A DNA stretch of 64,000 bases from Pseudanabaena mucicola FACHB-723. Lineage in GTDB: Bacteria; Cyanobacteriota; Cyanobacteriia; Pseudanabaenales; Pseudanabaenaceae. The stretch spans positions 89,120 through 153,119 of the forward strand of contig NZ_JACJQB010000003.1 in assembly GCF_014696385.1 (NCBI RefSeq). The letters run 5' to 3'. The translations under genes and the position numbers were made by a program. Positions 46,786-55,639 of this stretch are shown here, one piece after another. The stretch's first letter is position 1. Each line of letters begins with the position of its first letter. Below the pieces are notes generated by a model, which was not told the DNA's origin, searched no databases, and worked only from the letters and a program-made list of their open reading frames with translations.

Positions 46786-46881
46786 TCAGTTAATCGGGGT
46801 TAGATGCTGAAACGTCCATTAAATGAAGGCAAAAAAGACGAAAATACGTCGATCGCGAATTAACTGCCCAGTGCCGAATTG
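46772..46881. mobile_element. Possible MITE-like element with 24-bp imperfect inverted ends
   Basis: 46772-46795 and 46858-46881 are inverted copies matching at 20 of 24 positions (outer CAATTCGGCA, inner CAGTTAAT). They enclose about 60 bases with no reading frame. The left end falls exactly where the uma2 frame is cut. Inside, 46786-46819 matches the dispersed repeat at 25023. No target duplication was identified, so mobility is only suggested. Confidence 0.4.
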
Positions 46882-46945
46882 ACACATCTCTCTTTACACT
46901 CTCGGACGTTCACGAACATACACTGTGGAGATGAAAATAACAATG

Positions 46946-47365
46946 CTACTTTTTTTTGAATAGAACCTCTGTAATATGCCCTGAAAATATATCAATTCCT
47001 ACGGATGATTTGAGTAGATAAAGCAATAGAAATGTCACTGCACTAATTAATAAACTCATCGCCATAATTAGTAAAACCGCACCGATGATATTGGCAATTC
47101 TAGTTACACCATTTACCTCATAATGTCTTTGCTGTTTGCGGCGATCTTTGCCAATCATTAGCACCACAAAGTAGCGCGTAAACACCAGATCCACAACAAA
47201 ACGGAGGTCAATTATTTTCGGTGTTGTATTAGGCAGTGCATTCCGAAAAATGGATTTGAGCTGATCTCTTTCATCGTTACTGAGCTTTTCTAAAGTCTCT
47301 AAGGGGATTTGATGCATGTAGTAATCCGCATCTCTTGATGTATAACCTCTAGGAGCTTGACTCAT
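46946..47365 (-). CDS. Hypothetical membrane protein
   Basis: 139 residues. Seen: a polar N-terminal 60 residues (YYMHQIPLETLEKLSNDERDQLKSIFRNALP), a short segment containing FTRYFVVLMIGKDRRKQQRHY, and one or two membrane helices around 85-120 (IANIIGAVLLIMAMSLLISAVTFLLLYLL). No family recognised. It lies one base after the next gene upstream (47367-47816), so the two are surely co-translated. Confidence 0.65.
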   Translation of the reverse strand: MSQAPRGYTSRDADYYMHQIPLETLEKLSNDERDQLKSIFRNALPNTTPKIIDLRFVVDLVFTRYFVVLMIGKDRRKQQRHYEVNGVTRIANIIGAVLLIMAMSLLISAVTFLLLYLLKSSVGIDIFSGHITEVLFKKK

Positions 47366-47366
47366 T

Positions 47367-47816
47367 TCAGATACCTAATGTCCATTGATATGCATACCAA
47401 CCAATTGTCATGGATCCCCATGTCAAACCAGTTAATCCATATACAGTCTGTGTCTGACTGCCCCCCAATTTTGCTACTCTTTTATGGGCAAAAGCTAGCA
47501 AAAAAATGCTACTCATTGAGAATAGCCAGCACAATAGAAGCAATAATGCGACTTTTTGAGCGCTAATATCACCTAAGCTGATTGGTCTTGCCCAGAGGAA
47601 CGCGCTTCCCCAAAACCATGTCGATAGCCATGCGATCGCAATTCCAATTGAGGAGCTTCCCGTTTGCGCTAATCTGAGAACAACCAGATAAGTTCCAATC
47701 AAAATAATTAGATTGACATTGTAAATAGCTAGTAGATATCCCCCCACAACATAGGCGACAAATAAAATAATCAGATAAATAACCGAGTCATAGGGTAATG
47801 ATTTAAGCTTTTGCAT
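47367..47816 (-). CDS. Hypothetical polytopic membrane protein
   Basis: 149 residues, four to five membrane helices (for example VIYLIILFVAYVVGGYLLAI and VALLLLLCWLFSMSSIFLLAF). No family recognised. Forms a two-gene unit with 46946-47365, one base apart. Hairpin 47833-47871 lies just upstream and separates it from the CSP41-like gene. Confidence 0.65.
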   Translation of the reverse strand: MQKLKSLPYDSVIYLIILFVAYVVGGYLLAIYNVNLIILIGTYLVVLRLAQTGSSSIGIAIAWLSTWFWGSAFLWARPISLGDISAQKVALLLLLCWLFSMSSIFLLAFAHKRVAKLGGSQTQTVYGLTGLTWGSMTIGWYAYQWTLGI

Positions 47817-47832
47817 GGTTTTAGATAAACCC

Positions 47833-47871
47833 AGAGATGGATTTACCCGTTATGCAGGTAAATCCATCTCT
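47833..47871 (-). terminator. 15-bp hairpin after the CSP41-like gene
   Basis: Perfect arms 47833-47847 and 47857-47871, nine-base loop. On the minus strand it follows the stop of the 47881-48822 gene by nine bases. No strong T run. Confidence 0.5.
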
Positions 47872-47880
47872 AGATTCTAA

Positions 47881-48822
47881 TTATTTTAAAATTTGATCAT
47901 CAGTTGAGAAGTCAGCTTCAGCCTGTCCACGATGGGAAGGAAGATAATCTTGCTCAAAGGAAGTCTTTAATCCAGAGACAAGATCGTATTGGGGTTGCCA
48001 GTTGAGATCTTGAATGGCTTTATCTACGGAAGTGAAGAAATGTTGTAAACGGAAAGGAAATGCTTTCTTTTTACCAAAGTCAAAGTCCTTAGGATTGTAG
48101 TAGACAAAGTTCAATTGACTCGGATCTTTACCTATTGCGATCGCACATTGTTTGGCTAACCCCGTAAAGGTGACATAGCGGCGATCGGAAATATTGTAAA
48201 TTTCGCCAATCGCTTTTTGATTGCCAAGCACTGCCACCATCGCCGCAGCTAGATCCTCAACGTGACCAAGTTGGGTAATAAATTTGCCATTACCAGGGAT
48301 GGGAATAGGGCGATCACGCACAATCCGATCAAAAAACCATGCTTCTACATCGTTATAGTTTTGCGGACCATAGATATAGGTAGGGCGAATTGATGTGTAA
48401 GGAAATTCTGATTCAGTGCGTACCTGTTGCAAATAAGCTTCTGTGTCTAGCTTGCCCTTGTGGCGGCTTTTAGGATCGGTAGCATCGGTTTCAGCGTAGG
48501 GCAGCACATCGCTATCAAGGTAGACTCCTGCCGAACTCATGTACACAAAATGCTGAATGCGATCGCGAAAAATTTCAACTAAGGGCTGAGTATCACTCAA
48601 CTCCCTACCATTGTTATCAAATACAACATCAAAGGTTTCATTGCCTAATCTGTCCTTTAATTGTTGGGCATCAGTGCGATCGCCAATGATAGTGCGTAGT
48701 CCTGCCACAGGTGAGGGCTTTTTGCCACGATTAAATAGGGTTACTTCATGCCCTTGAGCGACCAACAACTTAACAAGGGAAACACCGATAAAGCGCGTGC
48801 CGCCCATTACTAGGATTTTCAT
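47881..48822 (-). CDS. CSP41-like NAD-dependent epimerase/dehydratase-fold protein
   Basis: 313 residues. Seen: dinucleotide loop ILVMGGTRFIGVSLVKLL, FNRGKKPSP, FVYMSSAGVYLDSDVLPYAETD, RPTYIYGPQNYNDVEAWFFDRIVRDRPIPIPGNGKFITQLGHVEDLA. This is the atypical SDR group of plastid CSP41b. Known: CSP41 proteins bind, and CSP41a can cut, stem-loop RNA in plastids; cyanobacterial relatives are less understood. Ordinary epimerase activity cannot be ruled out. Single gene. Confidence 0.85.
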   Translation of the reverse strand: MKILVMGGTRFIGVSLVKLLVAQGHEVTLFNRGKKPSPVAGLRTIIGDRTDAQQLKDRLGNETFDVVFDNNGRELSDTQPLVEIFRDRIQHFVYMSSAGVYLDSDVLPYAETDATDPKSRHKGKLDTEAYLQQVRTESEFPYTSIRPTYIYGPQNYNDVEAWFFDRIVRDRPIPIPGNGKFITQLGHVEDLAAAMVAVLGNQKAIGEIYNISDRRYVTFTGLAKQCAIAIGKDPSQLNFVYYNPKDFDFGKKKAFPFRLQHFFTSVDKAIQDLNWQPQYDLVSGLKTSFEQDYLPSHRGQAEADFSTDDQILK

Positions 48823-48973
48823 GTAGCTTTTCTGTTAACTTACTAAACCCAGAATATAGCGTTTTGTACTTTCTATATAGGCTATAGGCTAGCAAAAGTG
48901 AAATATAGCCGAACAATAATTAGGCTGGATTTTTTAAGTTTACATTTGCAAGCAATTCTAGTCGAAACTCGCC

Positions 48974-49014
48974 TAGCCGCAATTCTCATTATGAGAATTG
49001 CGGCTATCTTTTTT
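48974..49014 (+). terminator. 16-bp hairpin with T run upstream of a plus-strand gene
   Basis: Arms 48974-48989 and 48991-49006 around one base, followed by TCTTTTTT. It has the shape of a plus-strand intrinsic terminator, yet no plus-strand gene lies upstream within 2 kb. It could end a small RNA from 48823-48973, or attenuate the gene at 49097. Confidence 0.6.
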
Positions 49015-49096
49015 GTTTGCAATTTATTACGGCACTTGTCAGCCTTAATTAAGTTCGATAAAATTTTGGTGATATAGCAAAAATGTTCATAAAAAT

Positions 49097-49432
49097 ATGC
49101 TCCGTCAAAGTCTCTCAGTTTTTGCTTCATTGATAGCAATTAGTGCCTTTAGCCTACCTGCTTTTGCTGAAGTCCCTTCGGTCTACAATTCTTGGAAGAA
49201 AGAAGTTGGCTCAAATAAAGCTTGTCTGGACAAAGCCAGTAAAGCCCTAAATTTACTTAAATTGAAGGAAGTTAGAGCAGTACGCGGAGGTTTTACTGGA
49301 CGGACAAATCAATCTATCGCATCTATTGCTTGTATTCCTCAAAACGGTGAATATATCATCTTTGTTTCTATTGCTAGTAATAATGACGCTCAAGCTCGTG
49401 AATTAAGAGAAAATCTTAAAAAGAAGTTATAG
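49097..49432 (+). CDS. Secreted hypothetical protein
   Basis: 111 residues. Seen: a clear Sec signal peptide (LRQSLSVFASLIAISAFSLPAFA) with cleavage expected after AFA at residue 24, then a mature part of about 87 residues with two cysteines (KACLDKASK and IACIPQNGEY) that could form a disulfide. No family recognised. Preceded by the terminator-like hairpin 48974-49014. Confidence 0.7.
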   Translation: MLRQSLSVFASLIAISAFSLPAFAEVPSVYNSWKKEVGSNKACLDKASKALNLLKLKEVRAVRGGFTGRTNQSIASIACIPQNGEYIIFVSIASNNDAQARELRENLKKKL

Positions 49433-49486
49433 AAAGTAATTTGTTAACTATATTTGTTAACTACAAAGTCAAATCCCTAGTGATTG

Positions 49487-50155
49487 CTAGAGCAAATCAG
49501 GACGACGTTGTTTGGTTCTCAAAAGCTGCTGTTCCTTTCTCCATTCTGCAATCAACTTATGATTGCCAGATCGCAATACTTCAGGCACTTCCCAACCTCG
49601 AAAAATAGGAGGTCTTGTGTATTGCGGATAGTCTAATAATCCATCTTCAAAACTCTCAAATTTGAGTGAATCTTCCTTACCCACTGTTCCGGGACGTAAA
49701 CGCACGACTCCATTAATTAAAGCTAGCGCAGGAATTTCACCACAGGTCAGTACAAAATCTCCAAGAGAAACTTCGCGAGTGACAAGATGCTCACAAACCC
49801 TCTCATCAACACCTTCATAACTGCCACAAATGAGAACTAATTGATCGTAATTAGCAAGCTCCTTAAACAGCTCCTGTTTCATTGGCTCACCCTGCGGAGT
49901 CATGTAGATAATTTCCCGTTTGGGCAAAATTGGCAACGACTCCACTGCCGCAAAAATAGGATCAGGTTTCATCAACATGCCCACACCGCCACCATAGGGT
50001 TCATCATCAACCCGATGATGTTTATCAGTGGTGAAATCTCTGGGATTAGTCAAATATACATCGGCAATTTGATTGGCGATTGCCTTACCCAGCAGACTTG
50101 TCTGCAAAGGTGAGGTAAAAAATTCAGGAAAGAGGGTGACAATATCTATACGCAT
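49487..50155 (-). CDS. trmD: tRNA (guanine37-N1)-methyltransferase
   Basis: 222 residues; methylates G37 next to the anticodon using S-adenosylmethionine. Seen: RIDIVTLFPEFFTSPLQTSLLGKAI, DEPYGGGVGMLMKPDPIF, LICGSYEGVDERV, and the trefoil-knot SAM site LGDFVLTCGEIPALALINGVVRLRPG. Slightly shorter than the usual 240-250 residues at the C-terminus. Divergent from moeA. Confidence 0.95.
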   Translation of the reverse strand: MRIDIVTLFPEFFTSPLQTSLLGKAIANQIADVYLTNPRDFTTDKHHRVDDEPYGGGVGMLMKPDPIFAAVESLPILPKREIIYMTPQGEPMKQELFKELANYDQLVLICGSYEGVDERVCEHLVTREVSLGDFVLTCGEIPALALINGVVRLRPGTVGKEDSLKFESFEDGLLDYPQYTRPPIFRGWEVPEVLRSGNHKLIAEWRKEQQLLRTKQRRPDLL

Positions 50156-50214
50156 AAATAAATTCTATAGTAGAGGGCATCTCTAAATACCTTGCTCAGA
50201 TTGGTAATGTTGCT

Positions 50215-51438
50215 ATGTTTTCTGTCGCTGAAGTTGAGCAGATCATTTTAAATTTGGTGCAGCCCTTTGATCCTGAACTTGATAGTGAAGTTATTCACCT
50301 ATCGCGATCGCAAAATCGGATCTTAGTCGAGGATATCCATAGCCCACTAGACTTTCCCCATTGGCATAACTCCGCCATGGATGGCTATGCCTTGCGCTAT
50401 GCCGATTTAGCCAATTTGTCAGAACTAAAAATTGCGATCGCAACTGCCCAAATTCCCGCAGGATCCGCCATTGCCCAGACATTGCCCCAAGGTGAATGTA
50501 TGCGTATTTTTACAGGTGGCAGATTACCCATCGGTGCGGATACCGTGATTATGCAGGAAGATACTGAACCCATTGATAATGTTCTGTATCTCAAGACCAA
50601 ACCCAGCCAAGGTGAATATGTCCGACATCAAGGCGAATTTATCACCGCAGGAACTAAGCTAATCAATGCAGGCACAAAAATCGGCGCAACCAAAATTGGC
50701 GCATTAGCCGCCGCTAGATGCCAGCAAATCAAAGTCTATCGTCAGCCCAAAATTGCGATCATTTCCACAGGCAATGAATTAGTTAGCCTTGATAGCTCAT
50801 CCCCACTGCAATCTGGACAAATTATCGACTCCAATCTCCATACCCTATCCGCCCTGGTCACACAATCAGGCGCGATCGCCATGACCTTTGGTGCAATCCC
50901 TGATCATAAAGCAAAACTTATAGAGGTGATGCAACAGGCAATCGCCACCGCCGATCTGGTCATTTCCACAGGCGGCGTTTCCGTCGGGGACTACGATTAT
51001 ATCGATGAATTATTAGCCAGTTTAGGTGCAGATATCCATGTGCGATCCATCGCCATTAAACCAGGTAAACCTCTAACAGTGGCAACTATTGGCAAAATCC
51101 TATATTTTGGCGTTCCCGGCAACCCTGTCTCCAGCATGATGAGTTTCTGGCGATTTATCCGTGGGGCGATTGCAAAACTCAATGGCGGTAATCCCAGCTA
51201 CTGGTATCCACAATTTATCAAAGCGACTACTACTGAAGATCTGCACGCGCAGGGACGACGTGAAACCTATTTGTGGGGACACTTAAGCTATCAAAAAGGC
51301 CATCCAGTTTTTCAGCCCGTAAAAAACTATAGTTCTGGTAATTTAATTAGTGTGATTGGGGCAAATTCCCTCGCTGTGATGCGTGTCAATCAGACCTATG
51401 TACCTGCGGGTGACGAATGCATCATCATGTTAATTTAG
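50215..51438 (+). CDS. moeA: Molybdopterin molybdenumtransferase
   Basis: 407 residues; inserts molybdenum into adenylated molybdopterin. Seen: DFPHWHNSAMDGYALRYAD, GECMRIFTGGRLPIGADTVIMQED, IISTGNELV, ISTGGVSVGDYDYI and FGVPGNPVSSM. Completes the cofactor pathway together with a moeB-type gene at 58669 in this window. Single gene; divergent from trmD. Confidence 0.95.
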   Translation: MFSVAEVEQIILNLVQPFDPELDSEVIHLSRSQNRILVEDIHSPLDFPHWHNSAMDGYALRYADLANLSELKIAIATAQIPAGSAIAQTLPQGECMRIFTGGRLPIGADTVIMQEDTEPIDNVLYLKTKPSQGEYVRHQGEFITAGTKLINAGTKIGATKIGALAAARCQQIKVYRQPKIAIISTGNELVSLDSSSPLQSGQIIDSNLHTLSALVTQSGAIAMTFGAIPDHKAKLIEVMQQAIATADLVISTGGVSVGDYDYIDELLASLGADIHVRSIAIKPGKPLTVATIGKILYFGVPGNPVSSMMSFWRFIRGAIAKLNGGNPSYWYPQFIKATTTEDLHAQGRRETYLWGHLSYQKGHPVFQPVKNYSSGNLISVIGANSLAVMRVNQTYVPAGDECIIMLI

Positions 51439-51474
51439 TGGAGCCCACGCATGGTGCTAACCTATTGTTAACGC

Positions 51475-51480
51475 TATAAT
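51475..51480 (+). promoter_or_regulatory. Consensus -10 box (TATAAT) upstream of the sigma factor gene
   Basis: A perfect TATAAT 140 bases before the sigma factor ATG. TGGTGC sits 17 bases upstream at a -35 position with a poor match. Would give a 5' leader of about 130 bases. Confidence 0.35.
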
Positions 51481-51619
51481 CGAAGGACAAATAGCGAAGA
51501 TATCAGGCAATCGGATCTCTGTAACAAAGCTATTGTTAAACAACAAATGTCTGTAAAACTATCCTCGAATGGATCAAGATTAATTTGGGGCTGCTTGCAT
51601 CATTGAGGATGTTTGTCGT

Positions 51620-52831
51620 ATGCAATTGGATGAAAATAATTCAGTTAATGAAAAGATCATCAGGCTTCTTCAGGAATACAAAGTTTCTTGCTCTGATACT
51701 ATCCAGCAGCAACTTATCGAAATCCATATGGGATTAATTAGAGAAACTATCATTTCTCTACCAGTATCGTTAATTAATCAAGGCATTACGACAGAATTGC
51801 GATCGCAATCTCCTCTAGACAGTCATATCCCAGAACGTCGCAGAAGCAATCAAAGAGTTGGTGAGCGCCGATCTAGCGATCGTGAATTATTAGAAGCTGG
51901 CAAACAGGGCTTAAAAAAAGCATTATTGCAATTCAACTGTGATCAGGATTGTAATTTTTCAGAATTTGCGCGATCGCATATTCATCAGCACCTAGAAAAT
52001 TTCTTGCAAAGACAATATCTCGACAATCGCAACGAACCAACTGCCGCCGAAGAAGTTGATACGCAAATAACTGTCTCCCGCAAACACGAAACCTTAGAAA
52101 TTTTACAAGCCTATCGTGCCAATCCTTCCATTAAGCTACGTAATCAACTAGTCAATCTAAATATTGGCTTAGTCCGTCGAGAAGCCTATCACTGGAAAAG
52201 CCAATGCCAAGAAAGCTTTGAAGATTTGATGCAGGTCGGCTCAATCGGACTCATCAATGCGATCGAGCGGTTTGATGTTAGTAAGGGCAATGCGTTTAGC
52301 TCTTTCGCCGTGCCATATATCAAGGGTGAAATCCAACATTACCTCCGAGACAAAAGCCCCACCGTCAGAATGCCCCGTGCATGGCTCACCACCTACAATC
52401 AAGGCTGCAAGATTATTCGCAATAAATTAACAGAAACGGGTCGCGAGGCAACTAGCCAAGAGGTTGCGACTCAGCTAGGAATTACCGTCAATGAATGGTA
52501 TGACATTAAGCTCGCCTGTCAAAACCGTTCTCCCCTCAGTCTCGATACGCCAATTGATCAAGGTGAAGATAGTTCTACTTCCATCGGCGATCTCGTCACT
52601 GATCAAAAATATCAAAGTTTTCAACTTGCTCAAGAAGATAACATTCGTCTCCAACAAGCTCTAGATTTATTAGAAGATCGCACCCGTGAAGTAGTTGAGT
52701 TTGTATTTCTAAAAGAATTTACCCATCGTGAAGTTGCTGAAACTCTGGGCATTAGTGCTGTTACCGTTTCACGGCAACTCAAAAAAGGCTTAATTGCTCT
52801 CAAAAAGATTTTAGCTACACCTATTGATTAA
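51620..52831 (+). CDS. Group 3 sigma-70 family factor with an extra, degenerate region-2 copy
   Basis: 403 residues, longer than the usual 260 or so for SigF-type factors. Residues 158-403 are a complete SigB/SigF-like factor: region 2 (DLMQVGSIGLINAIERFD, FAVPYIKGEIQHYLRD), region 3 (TVRMPRAWLTTYNQGCKII), and region 4 with helix-turn-helix FTHREVAETLGISAVTVSRQLK. Residues 13-133 repeat region 2: 90-133 align gap-free with 202-245 with about 12 identities of 45 and many conservative changes, but with a 35-residue Arg/Ser-rich insert. Known: SigF-type factors control pilus motility and stress genes. A function for the extra copy (autoinhibition or partner binding) is inference. Confidence 0.85.
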   Translation: MQLDENNSVNEKIIRLLQEYKVSCSDTIQQQLIEIHMGLIRETIISLPVSLINQGITTELRSQSPLDSHIPERRRSNQRVGERRSSDRELLEAGKQGLKKALLQFNCDQDCNFSEFARSHIHQHLENFLQRQYLDNRNEPTAAEEVDTQITVSRKHETLEILQAYRANPSIKLRNQLVNLNIGLVRREAYHWKSQCQESFEDLMQVGSIGLINAIERFDVSKGNAFSSFAVPYIKGEIQHYLRDKSPTVRMPRAWLTTYNQGCKIIRNKLTETGREATSQEVATQLGITVNEWYDIKLACQNRSPLSLDTPIDQGEDSSTSIGDLVTDQKYQSFQLAQEDNIRLQQALDLLEDRTREVVEFVFLKEFTHREVAETLGISAVTVSRQLKKGLIALKKILATPID

Positions 52832-53061
52832 ATTTCGGATTCTTCGGTAAACTGCTCAATTGCTTCTAGCATTCCTTCAGAATATGGCTCAAGGATTGTG
52901 GAGCAGACATGGAGATCGGCAAGCGCATGACAAAATTCATCAGACTCAGGATCGCTATGCTCTAGCACTGCGATCGCTGCGATCGCTCTTTGTAGCTGTG
53001 GTTGATACTCTGCCATATGACGTTTGAGGCGATCGATTGGCTGTTTATATGTAGTATTCAT
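52828..53061 (-). CDS. Small helical hypothetical protein
   Basis: 77 residues, mostly helical (IDRLKRHMAEYQPQLQRAIAAIAVLEH, FCHALADLHVCSTILEPYSEGMLEAIEQFTEE). No family recognised. Its end overlaps the sigma factor stop by four bases from the other strand, and it overlaps the upstream gene by four (ATGA), so the pair is translated together. Confidence 0.65.
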   Translation of the reverse strand: MNTTYKQPIDRLKRHMAEYQPQLQRAIAAIAVLEHSDPESDEFCHALADLHVCSTILEPYSEGMLEAIEQFTEESEI

Positions 53062-53252
53062 TTCTTGAGTCTCCTTTCTAACTTTGCAATTTGATTATGA
53101 CAATTGGCTACTGTCTTCTCCCAATGGGCTATTAAACCTAAATCTTGATTCTCAGTCGTTTTTTCTCTTTCTTTTGCAAGTTTTTGTAGATGTTCATCCA
53201 GTGCTTTGTATTGACCTTCTAGCTGAATACGATATTTTTTATTGTCTGTCAT
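53058..53252 (-). CDS. Small coiled-coil hypothetical protein
   Basis: 64 residues, highly charged, almost wholly coiled coil (YKALDEHLQKLAKEREKTTENQ, IAHWEKTVANCHNQIAKLERRLKK). Similar short coiled-coil units occur in cyanobacterial signalling and conflict proteins, but no definite family is claimed. First gene of a two-gene unit with 52828-53061. Confidence 0.65.
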   Translation of the reverse strand: MTDNKKYRIQLEGQYKALDEHLQKLAKEREKTTENQDLGLIAHWEKTVANCHNQIAKLERRLKK

Positions 53253-53360
53253 GCTTCCTCAATTTTAACTTGTTGATAATATGCTGTTAGAATGCAAATT
53301 ATTAATTAGAGGAAATGATATTCTTTTTCCTTTATTCTTGGGAATCTCAAACAAATAACA

Positions 53361-53391
53361 AAAAAAGCGATCGCAATGCGATCGCTTTTTT
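53361..53391 (-). terminator. atpC terminator built from two HIP1 octamers
   Basis: Arms 53361-53375 and 53377-53391 around one base. Each arm contains GCGATCGC, and the minus strand ends in six T. It lies 36 bases after the atpC stop and is a normal-looking intrinsic terminator whose stem is the genome's own repeat octamer. Confidence 0.85.
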
Positions 53392-53426
53392 GTTGAGTAA
53401 ATATTTTTGCTTGACGAGAAGCATTG

Positions 53427-53831
53427 CTAGATAGGAGTAGTTGCTTGCACTCTAGCGCGAGCCATCCGCAAATTTTGCTCAGCCTGAATTTTGCCTTGCT
53501 TATCTTCAGCCTTAACACCAGCCAAAGCCTGCTCAGCTTCTTCCAGTTTTTTACGAGCATCATCAGCATTAATGGCACTGCCTAATTCGCCACTACGCAC
53601 TAAAACAGTGACTTCGTTTTCTTCAACTTCAGCAAAACCACCCGTAAGAGCGATCGCAGACCAAGCTTTATCTTTACGAAAACGTAATACACCTATTTCG
53701 AGTGCCGAAATCAGAGGAGCGTGATCGGTCAAGATACCCAATTGCCCCGTGGAACTAGGTAAAATCACTTCCTCTGCGACAGTATCCAGAATTGTTGTAT
53801 CTGGGGAAATTACTTTTACAGTTAGGGTCAT
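53427..53831 (-). CDS. atpC: ATP synthase epsilon subunit
   Basis: 134 residues. Seen: VKVISPDTTILDTVAEEVILPSSTGQLGILTDHAPLISALEIGVLRF, the beta-barrel domain, then a two-helix C-terminus (DDARKKLEEAEQALAG). Known: it couples rotation of the F1 part and can inhibit ATP hydrolysis. Follows atpD in the usual cyanobacterial order; a heptamer inverted repeat fills the 117-base gap. Confidence 0.96.
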   Translation of the reverse strand: MTLTVKVISPDTTILDTVAEEVILPSSTGQLGILTDHAPLISALEIGVLRFRKDKAWSAIALTGGFAEVEENEVTVLVRSGELGSAINADDARKKLEEAEQALAGVKAEDKQGKIQAEQNLRMARARVQATTPI

Positions 53832-53851
53832 TTTAAAATTAACGATTAATT

Positions 53852-53946
53852 TTTAGCTATTAGTTAGGGAGGCTGTTAGCTGCTAGCCGTTAGCCGTTAG
53901 CTTTTTCAGGAGCTAAACGCTAACAGCTAAACGCTAATAGCTAAAC
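53852..53946. repeat. Inverted arrays of a GCTAAnn heptamer between atpD and atpC
   Basis: 53912-53946 is five tandem heptamers (GCTAAAC, GCTAACA, GCTAAAC, GCTAATA, GCTAAAC). 53875-53902 is four related heptamers in the opposite sense (GTTAGCT, GCTAGCC, GTTAGCC, GTTAGCT). The outer 12 bases (53852-53863 and 53934-53945) are perfect complements, so the whole can fold. Resembles cyanobacterial short tandemly repeated repetitive (STRR) sequences. Confidence 0.75.
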
Positions 53947-53948
53947 AT

Positions 53949-55388
<1,440 letters not shown>

Positions 55389-55639
55389 TTACTCCAGCCT
55401 CTTAACTCAGAATCTAAAAAATTTGCAATGAAATGACGTGCAAGAAGATATATGCAAGAAAATGCAATACATCAATAAAATCAAACTCTAAGAGTTTAAC
55501 TTTTTTGCACTCACATATAAAGCTAACCGCTTCTCAAAATATCATTTAATGGGGATCGAAAGATCGTTGGTTTACCGAAAACGATGAGATTTTCTGTGAT
55601 GGGACAGTTGATTTTCTTAATGGCAATCGGTTTGGATGC

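Noticed and set aside
53875..53946. CRISPR array
   Set aside because: Units are seven bases with no spacers; they are tandem and inverted heptamers.
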